DNA from: an uncultured Muribaculaceae bacterium | Lineage (GTDB): Bacteria > Bacteroidota > Bacteroidia > Bacteroidales > Muribaculaceae | Length of the DNA stretch: 44,970 bases | NCBI GenBank assembly: GCA_910586975.1 | Contig: CAJUKX010000021.1 | Span: forward strand, 1 to 44,970 | Direction of reading: 5' to 3' | Part shown: piece after piece, positions 32,989 through 41,314 of the stretch | Layout: the number at the start of each line of letters is the position of its first letter | Numbering within the stretch: position 1 is the first letter of the stretch | Program-made: the position numbers and the translations under genes | The notes under the pieces: model-generated | Seen by the model: the letters and a program-made list of their open reading frames with translations, nothing else | Databases searched by the model: none | What the model was told of the DNA's origin: nothing

Positions 32989-33699
32989 TTAGAAATGTAG
33001 ATAGAAATCTCTGGTAATTTCGATGTATTCGGGAGAGTTTACTTCAAGCAATCCTTTTTCATAGGTGGATGTGGGGCCTGAGGCTGCCGGTGAAAATTCC
33101 CACAGTGTGCGGGCTATGCCACGGCGCTTTGATGTGATTACATCAACTCGTCGCACGATTGTCATGCGGCTGAACACGGCCTGCACTGCTATATCGTCGG
33201 AAAGCTCAACGGGGGCAATCAACGCCAGTTTTCCGTTTTCGTTAAGATGCTCCACTCCCCATTGTATGAGAGTCAGGGGCGAAAGACCGGTAGCATGACG
33301 GGCGATGGCACGGGAGCTGTCTGGTGCCGACTCTCCGTTTACAAAAAAAGGCGGATTGCTCACTATGAGGTCAAAACTTCCTTCAATGTCGCGGAAGTCT
33401 GAATCAACAATGCTGATACGGTGGGCCCACGGTGATGCGGCTATATTGTCTGACGCATCTGCAATCGCTTCATGGTTTACCTCTACAGCAGTAATCCTGG
33501 CATCGGCATAGCGCTGAGCCATCATCAATGCAATCACCCCACAACCGGTACCCACGTCGAGAATCTGTAGTTTATCGGTAGTAACAGGTGCTTGGGCCCA
33601 TGCACCAAGCAATACGCCGTCAGTCCCGACTTTCATGCCACATCGACGGTCGCTGACAGCAAATTGTTTGAATCGGAATGTCGGATCAAACTGCTTCAT
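32989..33699 (-). CDS. trmN6: tRNA1(Val) (adenine(37)-N6)-methyltransferase
   Basis: 236 residues. The Rossmann methyltransferase core shows MKVGTDGVLLGAWA, motif I LDVGTGCGVIALMMAQRY and the N6-adenine methylase motif NPPFF in FDLIVSNPPFFVNGE. This matches E. coli YfiC/TrmN6, which modifies A37 of valine tRNA. A -7 box ends only 5 bases before the ATG, so the message may be leaderless. First gene of the operon trmN6 > CPBP > gmd > fcl. Confidence 0.92.
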   Translation of the reverse strand: MKQFDPTFRFKQFAVSDRRCGMKVGTDGVLLGAWAQAPVTTDKLQILDVGTGCGVIALMMAQRYADARITAVEVNHEAIADASDNIAASPWAHRISIVDSDFRDIEGSFDLIVSNPPFFVNGESAPDSSRAIARHATGLSPLTLIQWGVEHLNENGKLALIAPVELSDDIAVQAVFSRMTIVRRVDVITSKRRGIARTLWEFSPAASGPTSTYEKGLLEVNSPEYIEITRDFYLHF

Positions 33700-33704
33700 A
33701 AGTG

Positions 33705-33712
33705 CAAAATTA
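33705..33712 (-). promoter_or_regulatory. Putative -7 box of trmN6, near-leaderless
   Basis: Minus-strand TAATTTTG matches TAnnTTTG and ends 5 bases before the ATG at 33699, so transcription would start at or next to the start codon. No -33 element at the usual spacing. Confidence 0.45.
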
Positions 33713-33754
33713 GCAAAAATAAGGCAAAATATGACTTCTCATTTGTTATTTTAT

Positions 33755-33762
33755 TAACTTTG
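33755..33762 (+). promoter_or_regulatory. Putative -7 box of engB
   Basis: TAACTTTG matches TAnnTTTG, 20 bases before the engB ATG. No -33 element at the usual spacing. Confidence 0.5.
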
Positions 33763-33782
33763 CATTATAAATTTTTATTAAA

Positions 33783-34388
33783 ATGATTGTAAATTCAGCC
33801 CGATTCCATATCAGCAGCCCTTGTGCTTCAAAATGTCCGCAGGATGCACAGCCTCATCACGAGTACGCATTCATAGGCAGATCAAATGTAGGTAAATCCT
33901 CGCTTATCAACATGCTTCTTGGCCAAAACGATCTTGCCAAGACTTCCTCGACTCCGGGTAAGACTATGCTTATCAATTATTTTCTGGTCAATGATTCCTG
34001 GTATATTGTCGACCTTCCCGGTTATGGATATGCACAGCGATCCAAAGACGACCGCATGCGTCTTGAAGCAATGATTAAGGATTATATACTCAACCGAGTG
34101 CAGATGACCAACTTGTTTGTGCTCATTGATTCGCGCCATAAGCCCCAAGCCATTGATCTTGAATTCATGCAGTGGTTGGGCGAAAATGAAATTCCTTTCG
34201 CAATAGTCTTTACGAAACTCGACAAACTCAAGGCCGGTGAGAAGAAAAAGAATATAAGCCGGTATTGCGAGGAGCTGCTCGCTTACTGGGAAGAATTGCC
34301 ACCTATTTTCGCCACATCGTCTTCCAACAAGATTGGACGCGATGCTTTGCTTGATTATATTGATGAATTGAACCGCTTGCCCCTGTGA
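33783..34388 (+). CDS. engB: Ribosome biogenesis GTP-binding protein EngB (YsxC/YihA)
   Basis: 201 residues, a full-length EngB, a GTPase needed for large-subunit ribosome assembly. The G motifs are G1 GRSNVGKSS (32-40), G2 region STPGKT, G3 DLPGYGYAQR, G4 TKLDK and G5 ATSS. Divergent from trmN6 across 83 bases that hold both promoters. Downstream lies a 52-codon ORF, after which the accessory island begins. Confidence 0.96.
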   Translation: MIVNSARFHISSPCASKCPQDAQPHHEYAFIGRSNVGKSSLINMLLGQNDLAKTSSTPGKTMLINYFLVNDSWYIVDLPGYGYAQRSKDDRMRLEAMIKDYILNRVQMTNLFVLIDSRHKPQAIDLEFMQWLGENEIPFAIVFTKLDKLKAGEKKKNISRYCEELLAYWEELPPIFATSSSNKIGRDALLDYIDELNRLPL

Positions 34389-34415
34389 TGTGTTATAATT
34401 GAAAAACATATCACT

Positions 34416-34574
34416 ATGGACAAAAATAAAGATTTAAAAGAAACCGCTCAGCGCGAATATCGTGGCGTTGATGTAGACGTTGCAGATGATAAAAAAGATA
34501 CTGCTAAACTTGAAAAACAGGACGTAAGGATTCTTAACAACAATCCCCGCAACGACGACGGCCCTGATGAATAA
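34416..34574 (+). CDS. Small acidic protein of unknown function (52 residues)
   Basis: An ATG at 34416 opens 52 codons starting MDKNKDLKETAQREYRGVDV and ending DDGPDE before a TAA. It is rich in Asp, Lys and Asn, contains no Cys, and is probably disordered and cytoplasmic. It lies 27 bases after engB on the same strand. I recognise no family. Support is its clean codon structure, position and lack of overlap; expression is not shown. Confidence 0.5.
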   Translation: MDKNKDLKETAQREYRGVDVDVADDKKDTAKLEKQDVRILNNNPRNDDGPDE

Positions 34575-34650
34575 CTCTTTTTAAATTAACCATCAGTAAC
34601 CACCAATTATCCCAAGCGGGTCTAACCATCGGAAATGAAAGGATAGTAAA

Positions 34651-34816
34651 GTGATGTAATATCACTGATTTACAGTCTATTAGGAATGAAAGACGATTTT
34701 GGATTGGTTCGTTATTCTTTCCTAAATTAGCGGATTGTTTACCCACTTTTGTCTCGTTTTTGTCCCTCGTTGTATTATCTTTGTATCGCAAGTTAAATGC
34801 TTGATAATCAGTGATA
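34651..34816. repeat. Inverted repeats flanking the integrase promoter
   Basis: TATCACTGATT (34660-34670) and its exact reverse complement AATCAGTGATA (34806-34816) straddle the -7 box at 34776-34783. A smaller repeat GTGAT/ATCAC (34651-34665) overlaps the left arm. These could be recombinase arm-type or operator sites. The rest of 34575-34853 shows nothing else I can identify. Confidence 0.5.
34776..34783 (+). promoter_or_regulatory. Putative -7 box of the first integrase gene
   Basis: TATCTTTG matches TAnnTTTG, 70 bases before the integrase ATG. TTTG occurs at 34748-34751 and 34759-34762 but at 24 and 13 bases, not the ideal 19-21. Confidence 0.4.
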
Positions 34817-34853
34817 AAAGAATATATTAACATCAGAAAAGAAAGGAAATAAA

Positions 34854-36035
34854 ATGGGACGAAAGAAGAAGGAAATCCGTTTGAAGGAGCCTGTGCGCAT
34901 CCGAGAAAAGAAGATAGCAGGTGGCAACATCAGCCTCTATCTTGACATTTACCAGAAGGGATTGAGAAAGAAAGAGACGCTGAAACTCTATCTTGTGCCA
35001 GAAATCAACGCTGCTACCAAGTTGCAAAACGCCAATACAAGAAAGTTGGCAGAGCAAATCAAGGCGCAGCGCATTCTTGACATCCAGAGAGAGGGGCTTG
35101 TGGATTGGGACAAGGTGAAGAAGTCACGCATGACACTTACCAAGTGGATGGATGACTTTGTGAAGTACAATGCCGAGTTGTCTGAGTCTTCCATGAAGAC
35201 CAAGCGCAACACTCATGCTCGCATTGACCAATACCTATTACATATAGGCAAGCCAGAGTTCCTGTTGAAAGACGTGGATAAGGAGTTTTGCAAAGGCTTC
35301 ATTACTTTTTTGAAGACTTGCACCTACAATGATGGAAAGAAACAACTCAGCACCACCACTTGCCGTATGTTCGTCAACTATTTCGGCTCGTCATTGGCAA
35401 AGGCAGTAAGGGACGGACTGATTGAGCAAAATCCATTCTTGCTGTTGGAGGCAAAGGAGAAGCCACAGAAGCGAGTGGCTGAGCGTGAGTTTCTGACGAT
35501 AGAGGAAATAAAGAAGGTGATGAACACACCATGCCGTTATGAACTGGTGAAGAAAGCCTTTCTGTTCTCCTGTTTCACTGGTCTGCGATATAGCGACATG
35601 AAAGCCTTGAACTGGAGTGAAATCCACAAGGCTGCTGACGGCAAGACAGAATACATTGACCATATCCAAGTCAAGACCAAGGACAGAGTAACCATCCCCT
35701 TGTCGGAAGAAACAAAGAAGTGGATGCCTAAAAGAGAAGAAGGCATAGACAACATCTTCCACAACTTGACAATCACATCTACAACTGTAGAAGTGGTTCT
35801 GAAAGAATGGATGGAGGCAGCAGGAATAACTAAGCATATAACCTACCATTGCTCACGACATACGGCGGCTACGATGCTCCTGACCCTTGGTGCAAGTATC
35901 TATGTAGTAAGCAAGATACTCGGACACAAGAGCATCAAGATGACGGAGATTTACGCCAAGATTGTTGACAAGAAGAAGTTGGAGACCGTGAACCTCGTGA
36001 ACGGAATGTTTGACCAAATACCAGCAATACAATGA
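34854..36035 (+). CDS. Tyrosine recombinase / site-specific integrase, first of a pair
   Basis: 393 residues. The N-terminal part has the arm-binding and SAM-like (core-binding) regions of Bacteroides integrases (KSRMTLTKWMDDFVKYNAEL). The catalytic domain (about 205-385) shows the active-site residues: Arg in FTGLRYSDM (about 245), Lys in the QVKTKDRV beta-hairpin, HCSRHTAA (HxxR), GHKSIKMTEIYAKI with the Tyr nucleophile near 367. It probably excises and integrates this island, as it is next to the left boundary. The last four bases overlap the second integrase (ATGA). Confidence 0.93.
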   Translation: MGRKKKEIRLKEPVRIREKKIAGGNISLYLDIYQKGLRKKETLKLYLVPEINAATKLQNANTRKLAEQIKAQRILDIQREGLVDWDKVKKSRMTLTKWMDDFVKYNAELSESSMKTKRNTHARIDQYLLHIGKPEFLLKDVDKEFCKGFITFLKTCTYNDGKKQLSTTTCRMFVNYFGSSLAKAVRDGLIEQNPFLLLEAKEKPQKRVAEREFLTIEEIKKVMNTPCRYELVKKAFLFSCFTGLRYSDMKALNWSEIHKAADGKTEYIDHIQVKTKDRVTIPLSEETKKWMPKREEGIDNIFHNLTITSTTVEVVLKEWMEAAGITKHITYHCSRHTAATMLLTLGASIYVVSKILGHKSIKMTEIYAKIVDKKKLETVNLVNGMFDQIPAIQ

Positions 36036-37192
36036 AGATAGGAATCAAGGAACGTAAGCTGACGGAAGGCAAAAGAGCCTTATATCTGGAATACTATGAG
36101 ACTGGCTTCCGCAAGAGAGAAAACTTGCATCTCTATCTCTTGCCCGATGATGCCGTTGGTGCTGTAAAGCACAATCGGCTTACATACAACAAGGCTATGG
36201 AGATACGAGCAGAGCGCATCCTCACCCCTCCTGTATTGGAGAAAGAGAATGCCAAAAGCGAAGAACAAGGCAACGGCTTGACTTGGCTACAATGGTGCGA
36301 TGACTATATCAAATGGTCTGTTGATTGTGGCAACTGCAAGAAGATGATAGGTCATAAGAATGTTGTCCGCAAGCGTATCGCCACTTATTTACGGAGAGTA
36401 GACAAGAAAGACATCCTGCTGAAAGATGTCAGTAAAGATGAAATTTGCGGTCTTTTTGATTATATGCGCAACAAGTATCGCAACAAACGCCAAATAAAGA
36501 CCAACGGAGGACGGTTGGCTGATTACACATTACTGTTGTTTGAGGAAACTGTCAAAGCGATATTTAACAAGGCTATGCGTGAAGGACTTGTAAAATTCAA
36601 TCCTGTACACAGTCTAAACAAGTTGGAACGCTTCCATGCTCCTGACAAACACAGAGAGTATCTTACGCCCGAAGAACTCACACGTTTCCTGGCGGTGGAA
36701 GCTGAATGCGAGAATGAACGAACCGTACAACTGGCATTTGGCTTGTCATCCATGACTGCCCTTCGCCTTGGCGATATGCAGCATCTGAGGTGGTGTGATA
36801 TTAAAATGATAGATGGCGTGCCGACAATCTGCATCATACAGCGAAAGACAAAGCGTCCTGCCATTATTCCGCTCAATGAAATGGCGCAATCGTTGTTGCC
36901 ACCTCGGACGGATGACAATCCGGAAAGTCTTGTGTTTCACCTTGTCAAGAAGTCAGACAACGTATCGAAATACGTAAGAAGACTTAAAGAAAAGGCTGGC
37001 ATAGAAAAGGATTTGACCTACCATTGCTCACGGCATACGACAGCATCGTTGGCTATCTCAGCAGGAGCAGACATATCAGCAGTGAAGGATGTTTTGGGAC
37101 ATGGAAGCATCACTTCAACCGAAGTTTATGCAAAAGTGGCTCTTGAAAAGAAGATAGAGGCGGTCAATCTGTTTAATGGCGTGTTTGATTGA
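36032..37192 (+). CDS. Tyrosine recombinase / site-specific integrase, second of a pair
   Basis: 386 residues, similar in layout to the preceding integrase but clearly diverged, so it is not a recent duplicate. Catalytic signatures: Arg in TALRLGDMQ (about 246), Lys in QRKTKRPA, HCSRHTTA and GHGSITSTEVYAKV with Tyr near 364. Translation is coupled to the first gene by the ATGA overlap, so the two may act as a heteromeric recombinase. Alternatively one may serve a DNA inversion elsewhere in the island. Confidence 0.92.
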   Translation: MKIGIKERKLTEGKRALYLEYYETGFRKRENLHLYLLPDDAVGAVKHNRLTYNKAMEIRAERILTPPVLEKENAKSEEQGNGLTWLQWCDDYIKWSVDCGNCKKMIGHKNVVRKRIATYLRRVDKKDILLKDVSKDEICGLFDYMRNKYRNKRQIKTNGGRLADYTLLLFEETVKAIFNKAMREGLVKFNPVHSLNKLERFHAPDKHREYLTPEELTRFLAVEAECENERTVQLAFGLSSMTALRLGDMQHLRWCDIKMIDGVPTICIIQRKTKRPAIIPLNEMAQSLLPPRTDDNPESLVFHLVKKSDNVSKYVRRLKEKAGIEKDLTYHCSRHTTASLAISAGADISAVKDVLGHGSITSTEVYAKVALEKKIEAVNLFNGVFD

Positions 37193-37349
37193 GACATACA
37201 GCAGGGTGCGAACAATGTGGAAGTCTTACTTCTTCCCTTTTGTCGGGAAATTGCGTCAGGCTGTATTCAAAAAACGCTTGTGTTCAAATAAATCTGCAAG
37301 ACTTATCTGAGCACAGGCATTTTCATGTTCAAATTAATCTTTGATAAAT

Positions 37350-37982
37350 ATGACAACAGGGGTAATATACGCTCGTGTCTCCAGCATTGGTGACAGGCAG
37401 AGTACGGAAAGACAGGTCAAGGACTTGTCGGAATATGCAAAATACAAGGGTATCGAAATCCGCAAGGTTTTTGAAGAACACATCTCTGGCGCAAAGAAGA
37501 ATGATGAGCGTCCAGTGTTGTGTGAAGCAATGGAATATTGCAAAACGAACCATATTGGCATTCTACTTGTCAGTGAACTGTCAAGGTTGGGACGCAATGC
37601 GTTTGAGGTTCTTGCCTCTGTCAAGGAACTCATTGACTGTGGCATCAACCTCTATATACAAAAGGAACAGCTTACATTGTTGGATGATGAAGGACATCCG
37701 TCCCTCTTTGCTCCGATAATGATAGCCACACTTTCTACCTGTGCGCAGTTGGAACGTGATAATATCTCCTTCCGATTGCAATCTGGGCGTAAACGGTATA
37801 TAGAGAAAGGAGGAAAACTCGGACGCAAGGTTGGCTCTGTAAAAACGACTGAACAGATGAAAGTCGAATATAGGGAAGTAATAAGTTTGCTCCGCAAAGG
37901 ATATTCTATTCGGGATGTAGCGAAGTTAAGCGGAAAGGGCGTGAGTACAGTACAGCGAGTGAAGCGATTGGTGATGCTATAA
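37350..37982 (+). CDS. Small serine recombinase (resolvase/invertase family)
   Basis: 210 residues. The N-terminal catalytic domain has YARVSS with nucleophile Ser11, SELSRLGRNAFEVL, and the long helix region; the C-terminus is a helix-turn-helix (YSIRDVAKLSGKGVSTVQRV). The size fits resolvases and invertases such as Hin, not large serine integrases. The start was set at ATG 37350; an in-frame TTG lies three codons upstream. A partner site is not visible; it could invert or resolve part of the island, possibly specificity-gene sequence beyond the window. Confidence 0.92.
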   Translation: MTTGVIYARVSSIGDRQSTERQVKDLSEYAKYKGIEIRKVFEEHISGAKKNDERPVLCEAMEYCKTNHIGILLVSELSRLGRNAFEVLASVKELIDCGINLYIQKEQLTLLDDEGHPSLFAPIMIATLSTCAQLERDNISFRLQSGRKRYIEKGGKLGRKVGSVKTTEQMKVEYREVISLLRKGYSIRDVAKLSGKGVSTVQRVKRLVML

Positions 37983-38049
37983 AGCTTATTTCGAAGAAGA
38001 AATGGCTACAAATGGCACTTAAACCGCACAAATTCGCCTCATTTATGCA

Positions 38050-38075
38050 GAAAACAACCTCGTAGTTGTGTTTTC
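38050..38075. terminator. Weak hairpin after the serine recombinase
   Basis: GAAAACAAC and GTTGTGTTTTC are imperfectly complementary around a short loop, about 68 bases past the recombinase stop. It also covers the -33 region of the next promoter. Confidence 0.25.
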
Positions 38076-38097
38076 TCATTAAAATCAGTTATCTTTG
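38066..38097 (+). promoter_or_regulatory. Promoter of the XRE regulator and RM operon
   Basis: TTG at 38066-38068, a 21-base spacer, then TATCTTTG at 38090-38097. The box ends 8 bases before the first ATG of the regulator (38106), so the message is leaderless or translation starts further in. Confidence 0.6.
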
Positions 38098-38105
38098 TAG
38101 GCAAA

Positions 38106-38426
38106 ATGGCAATAGCCAAAATTATAAATGGAACAAAGCGAAATACGTCTGAGATGATAAAGGAAACAATATCTCCTGTTCAAAATGCAGGAACACAAAT
38201 GGGGCAAGAAGAAAAACCGTGGTTGAGCCATTCGCAAATGATAGCCAATGCCATGTCCGCAAGGATGAAGGAACTTGGAATGACTCAAAAGATGTTGGCA
38301 GAGAAAATGAGCTGTACACAACAATACATTTCCAAAATCTTAAAAGGACGAGAAAATCTTTCGCTTGAAGCCATAAGCAAAATAGAGAATGCCTTGAATA
38401 TTCATTTCCTGCAAATGGATGAATAG
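38106..38426 (+). CDS. XRE-family helix-turn-helix regulator
   Basis: 106 residues if begun at 38106. Residues about 50-104 are a Cro/CI-type helix-turn-helix (ARMKELGMTQKMLAEKMSCT, QQYISKILKGRENLSLEAIS). The N-terminal 45 residues are not conserved-looking, and the promoter ends just before this ATG; a start at 38199, preceded by AGGA, would give a 75-residue protein. It lies 40 bases upstream of hsdR on the same strand and probably controls the RM operon, as C-proteins or antitoxin-like regulators do. Confidence 0.85.
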   Translation: MAIAKIINGTKRNTSEMIKETISPVQNAGTQMGQEEKPWLSHSQMIANAMSARMKELGMTQKMLAEKMSCTQQYISKILKGRENLSLEAISKIENALNIHFLQMDE

Positions 38427-38466
38427 TCATATTCTCCTAAGTGTAACGATAAAAAAGAAATAAGAT

Positions 38467-41304
38467 ATGCCAGTACAAAGTGAAGCCGCTCTCGAAAACG
38501 GACTTATAGACACTCTTCAAAAGATGAACTACGAGTATGTTCATATTGAGGAGGAGAAGAACCTGTCTGCCAATTTCAAGAAACAGTTGGAGAAACACAA
38601 CAAGAAGAAATTGGAAGAACTCGGTCGCACCGAATTTACAGATTCAGAGTTTGAAAAGATACTAATCTATCTTGAAGGTGGCACTCGCTTTGAAAAGGCA
38701 AAGAAACTGCGTGACCTCTTTCCTCTTGAACTGGAAAACGGAGAACGCCTGTGGGTGGAGTTCTTGAACCGCACCCACTGGTGCCAGAACGAGTTTCAAG
38801 TTTCCAATCAGATTACGGTTGAAGGTAGAAAGAAGTGTCGTTACGATGTGACGATACTTATCAATGGTCTGCCTTTGGTTCAGATAGAACTGAAGCGCAG
38901 AGGTGTGGAGTTGAAACAGGCATACAACCAGATACAACGCTATCACAAGACCTCTTTCCATGGGTTGTTTGACTATATCCAATTGTTTGTTATCTCCAAT
39001 GGAGTGAACACGCGCTATTTTGCCAACAATCCTAATAGCGGTTATAAGTTCACGTTTAACTGGACAGATGCAGCCAATGTTCCTTTTAACGACTTGGAAA
39101 GGTTTGCCACAGTGTTCTTCGACAAGTGTACGTTGGGCAAGATTATCGGCAAGTACATCGTGTTGCATGAGGGTGACAAGTGTTTGATGGTGCTTCGCCC
39201 TTATCAGTTCTATGCGGTAGAGAAGATACTCGACCGTGTGGAAAACTCCAACGATAACGGTTATATCTGGCATACAACTGGTGCAGGAAAGACCTTGACA
39301 TCATTCAAGGCAGCCCAACTCGTATCAGAGTTGGACGATGTGGATAAGGTTATGTTCGTTGTTGACCGCCACGACCTCGACACGCAGACCCAAGCCGAAT
39401 ACGAGGCTTTTGAGCCTGGTGCCGTTGACAGTACCGACAACACAGACGAGTTGGTGAAGCGTCTGCACAGCAATTCAAAGATTATCATTACCACTATTCA
39501 GAAACTCAATGCCGCTGTCAGCAAGCAGTGGTATAGCAGTCGTATTGAAGAAATACGCCATTCTCGTATCGTAATGATTTTCGATGAATGTCATCGAAGC
39601 CATTTCGGAGAATGCCATAAGAACATCGTGAAGTTCTTTGACAACACGCAGATATTCGGCTTCACTGGTACGCCTATTTTTGTGGAGAATGCCGTGGACG
39701 GACACACTACAAAAGAGATTTTCGGTAACTGCCTTCACAAGTATCTTATTAAGGATGCCATTGCCGATGAAAACGTGCTCGGTTTCCTTGTGGAGTATTA
39801 CCACGGCAACGAGGATGTGGACAATGCCGAGCAAGACCGCATGACGGAGATAGCCAAATTCATCCTTAATAATTTCAATAAGTCAACATTTGACGGTGAG
39901 TTTGACGCACTGTTTGCCGTGCAGTCTGTGCCAATGCTTATCCGCTACTACAAGATATTCAAGAGTCTCAATCCGAAGATTAGAATTGGTGCGGTATTCA
40001 CATACGCTGCCAACAGCAGCCAAGATGACGAGCAGACAGGCATGAACACAGGTGGCTATGTAAGCGACAGCACAGGTGAGGCTGACGAGTTACAAGCCAT
40101 CATGGATGACTATAATAATATGTATGGAACGAGTTTCACCACCGAAAACTTCCGCGCGTATTACGATGACATCAACCTCCGCATGAAGAAAAAGAAGGCC
40201 GACATGAAGCCTCTCGACCTTTGCCTTGTGGTAGGAATGTTCCTTACTGGCTTCGACAGCAAGAAACTCAACACGCTCTATGTTGATAAGAACATGGAGT
40301 ATCATGGCTTACTGCAAGCGTTCAGCCGTACCAACCGTGTGCTGAACGAGAAGAAACGTTTCGGAAAGGTGGTGTGCTTCCGTGACTTGAAAAGCAAGGT
40401 GGACGAGTCTATCAAACTTTTCAGCAACAGCAACAATCTTGAAGATATAGTGCGTCCGCCGTTTGATGATGTGAAGAAGAACTATCAAGAACTGACCAAG
40501 GATTTCTTGACACATTATCCCGAACCACATTACGTGGACTATCTCCAAAGCGAGAACGACAAGAAGCAGTTTATCCTTGCTTTCCGTGACATCATCAAGA
40601 AACACGCAGAGATACAGGTGTATGACGAGTTTGATGTAGATGCTCCCGACCTTGGCATGACCGAACAGCAGTTTATGGACTTCCGCAGCAAGTATCTTGA
40701 CATTCATGACAGCATTATTTTGGTTGACCCACCTGCACCAAAGCCAACTCCCAACCCTAATGAAGACGAACCAACTCCAGAAGATCATAAACTTACGGAT
40801 ATTGACTTCTGCTTGGAATTGTTGCATAGTGACATTATCAATGTTGCCTACATTTTGGAGTTGATTGCAGACCTCAATCCATACAGCGAGGATTATTCAG
40901 AAAAGCGCAAGCACATCATCGACACAATGATAAAGGATGCCGAACTTCGCAGTAAGGCAAAGCTCATTGACGGATTTATCCAGAAGAATGTAGATGATGA
41001 CCGTGACAACTTCATGGCTCGCAAACAAAAGGCTGACGGTACGAGCGACCTTGAAGAGCGATTGAACAACTATATCGTCACAGAGCGTAACAATGCTATC
41101 AATACGCTTGCCAAGGACGAAGATTTGGACGCTTCCGTGCTCAATCATTACCTTTCTGAATATGACTATCTACAAAAGGAGCAGCCAGAAATCATACAAG
41201 AGGCATTGAAAGAGAAGCACTTGGGACTGATAAAAAAGCGCAAAGCATTAACAAGAATACTCGATAAACTGCGTTCTATTATAAGAACATTCAGTTGGGA
41301 ATGA
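38467..41304 (+). CDS. hsdR: Type I restriction enzyme, R subunit
   Basis: 945 residues. The N-terminal nuclease has the PD-(D/E)XK residues Asp127, Glu141 and Lys143 (RYDVTILINGLPLVQIELKR). The SF2 translocase follows: Walker A HTTGAGKT (269-276), IIFDECHRSHF-type motif II with DECH (373-376), GFTGTPIF, and motif VI-like LLQAFSRTNRVLNE. The helical C-terminus ends TFSWE. HsdR cuts unmodified DNA after translocation and needs HsdM and HsdS, encoded further on. No frameshift or missing motif is seen, so it looks functional. Confidence 0.96.
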   Translation: MPVQSEAALENGLIDTLQKMNYEYVHIEEEKNLSANFKKQLEKHNKKKLEELGRTEFTDSEFEKILIYLEGGTRFEKAKKLRDLFPLELENGERLWVEFLNRTHWCQNEFQVSNQITVEGRKKCRYDVTILINGLPLVQIELKRRGVELKQAYNQIQRYHKTSFHGLFDYIQLFVISNGVNTRYFANNPNSGYKFTFNWTDAANVPFNDLERFATVFFDKCTLGKIIGKYIVLHEGDKCLMVLRPYQFYAVEKILDRVENSNDNGYIWHTTGAGKTLTSFKAAQLVSELDDVDKVMFVVDRHDLDTQTQAEYEAFEPGAVDSTDNTDELVKRLHSNSKIIITTIQKLNAAVSKQWYSSRIEEIRHSRIVMIFDECHRSHFGECHKNIVKFFDNTQIFGFTGTPIFVENAVDGHTTKEIFGNCLHKYLIKDAIADENVLGFLVEYYHGNEDVDNAEQDRMTEIAKFILNNFNKSTFDGEFDALFAVQSVPMLIRYYKIFKSLNPKIRIGAVFTYAANSSQDDEQTGMNTGGYVSDSTGEADELQAIMDDYNNMYGTSFTTENFRAYYDDINLRMKKKKADMKPLDLCLVVGMFLTGFDSKKLNTLYVDKNMEYHGLLQAFSRTNRVLNEKKRFGKVVCFRDLKSKVDESIKLFSNSNNLEDIVRPPFDDVKKNYQELTKDFLTHYPEPHYVDYLQSENDKKQFILAFRDIIKKHAEIQVYDEFDVDAPDLGMTEQQFMDFRSKYLDIHDSIILVDPPAPKPTPNPNEDEPTPEDHKLTDIDFCLELLHSDIINVAYILELIADLNPYSEDYSEKRKHIIDTMIKDAELRSKAKLIDGFIQKNVDDDRDNFMARKQKADGTSDLEERLNNYIVTERNNAINTLAKDEDLDASVLNHYLSEYDYLQKEQPEIIQEALKEKHLGLIKKRKALTRILDKLRSIIRTFSWE

Positions 41305-41314
41305 CAAAATTGCA

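Noticed and set aside
34534..34833. Minus-strand ORF of 99 codons before the integrase
   Set aside because: No recognisable domain, overlaps the end of the small plus-strand ORF and the integrase promoter region; composition looks non-coding.
40309..40827. Minus-strand ORF of 172 codons inside hsdR
   Set aside because: Antisense to a well-supported gene; hydrophobic shadow translation without motif.
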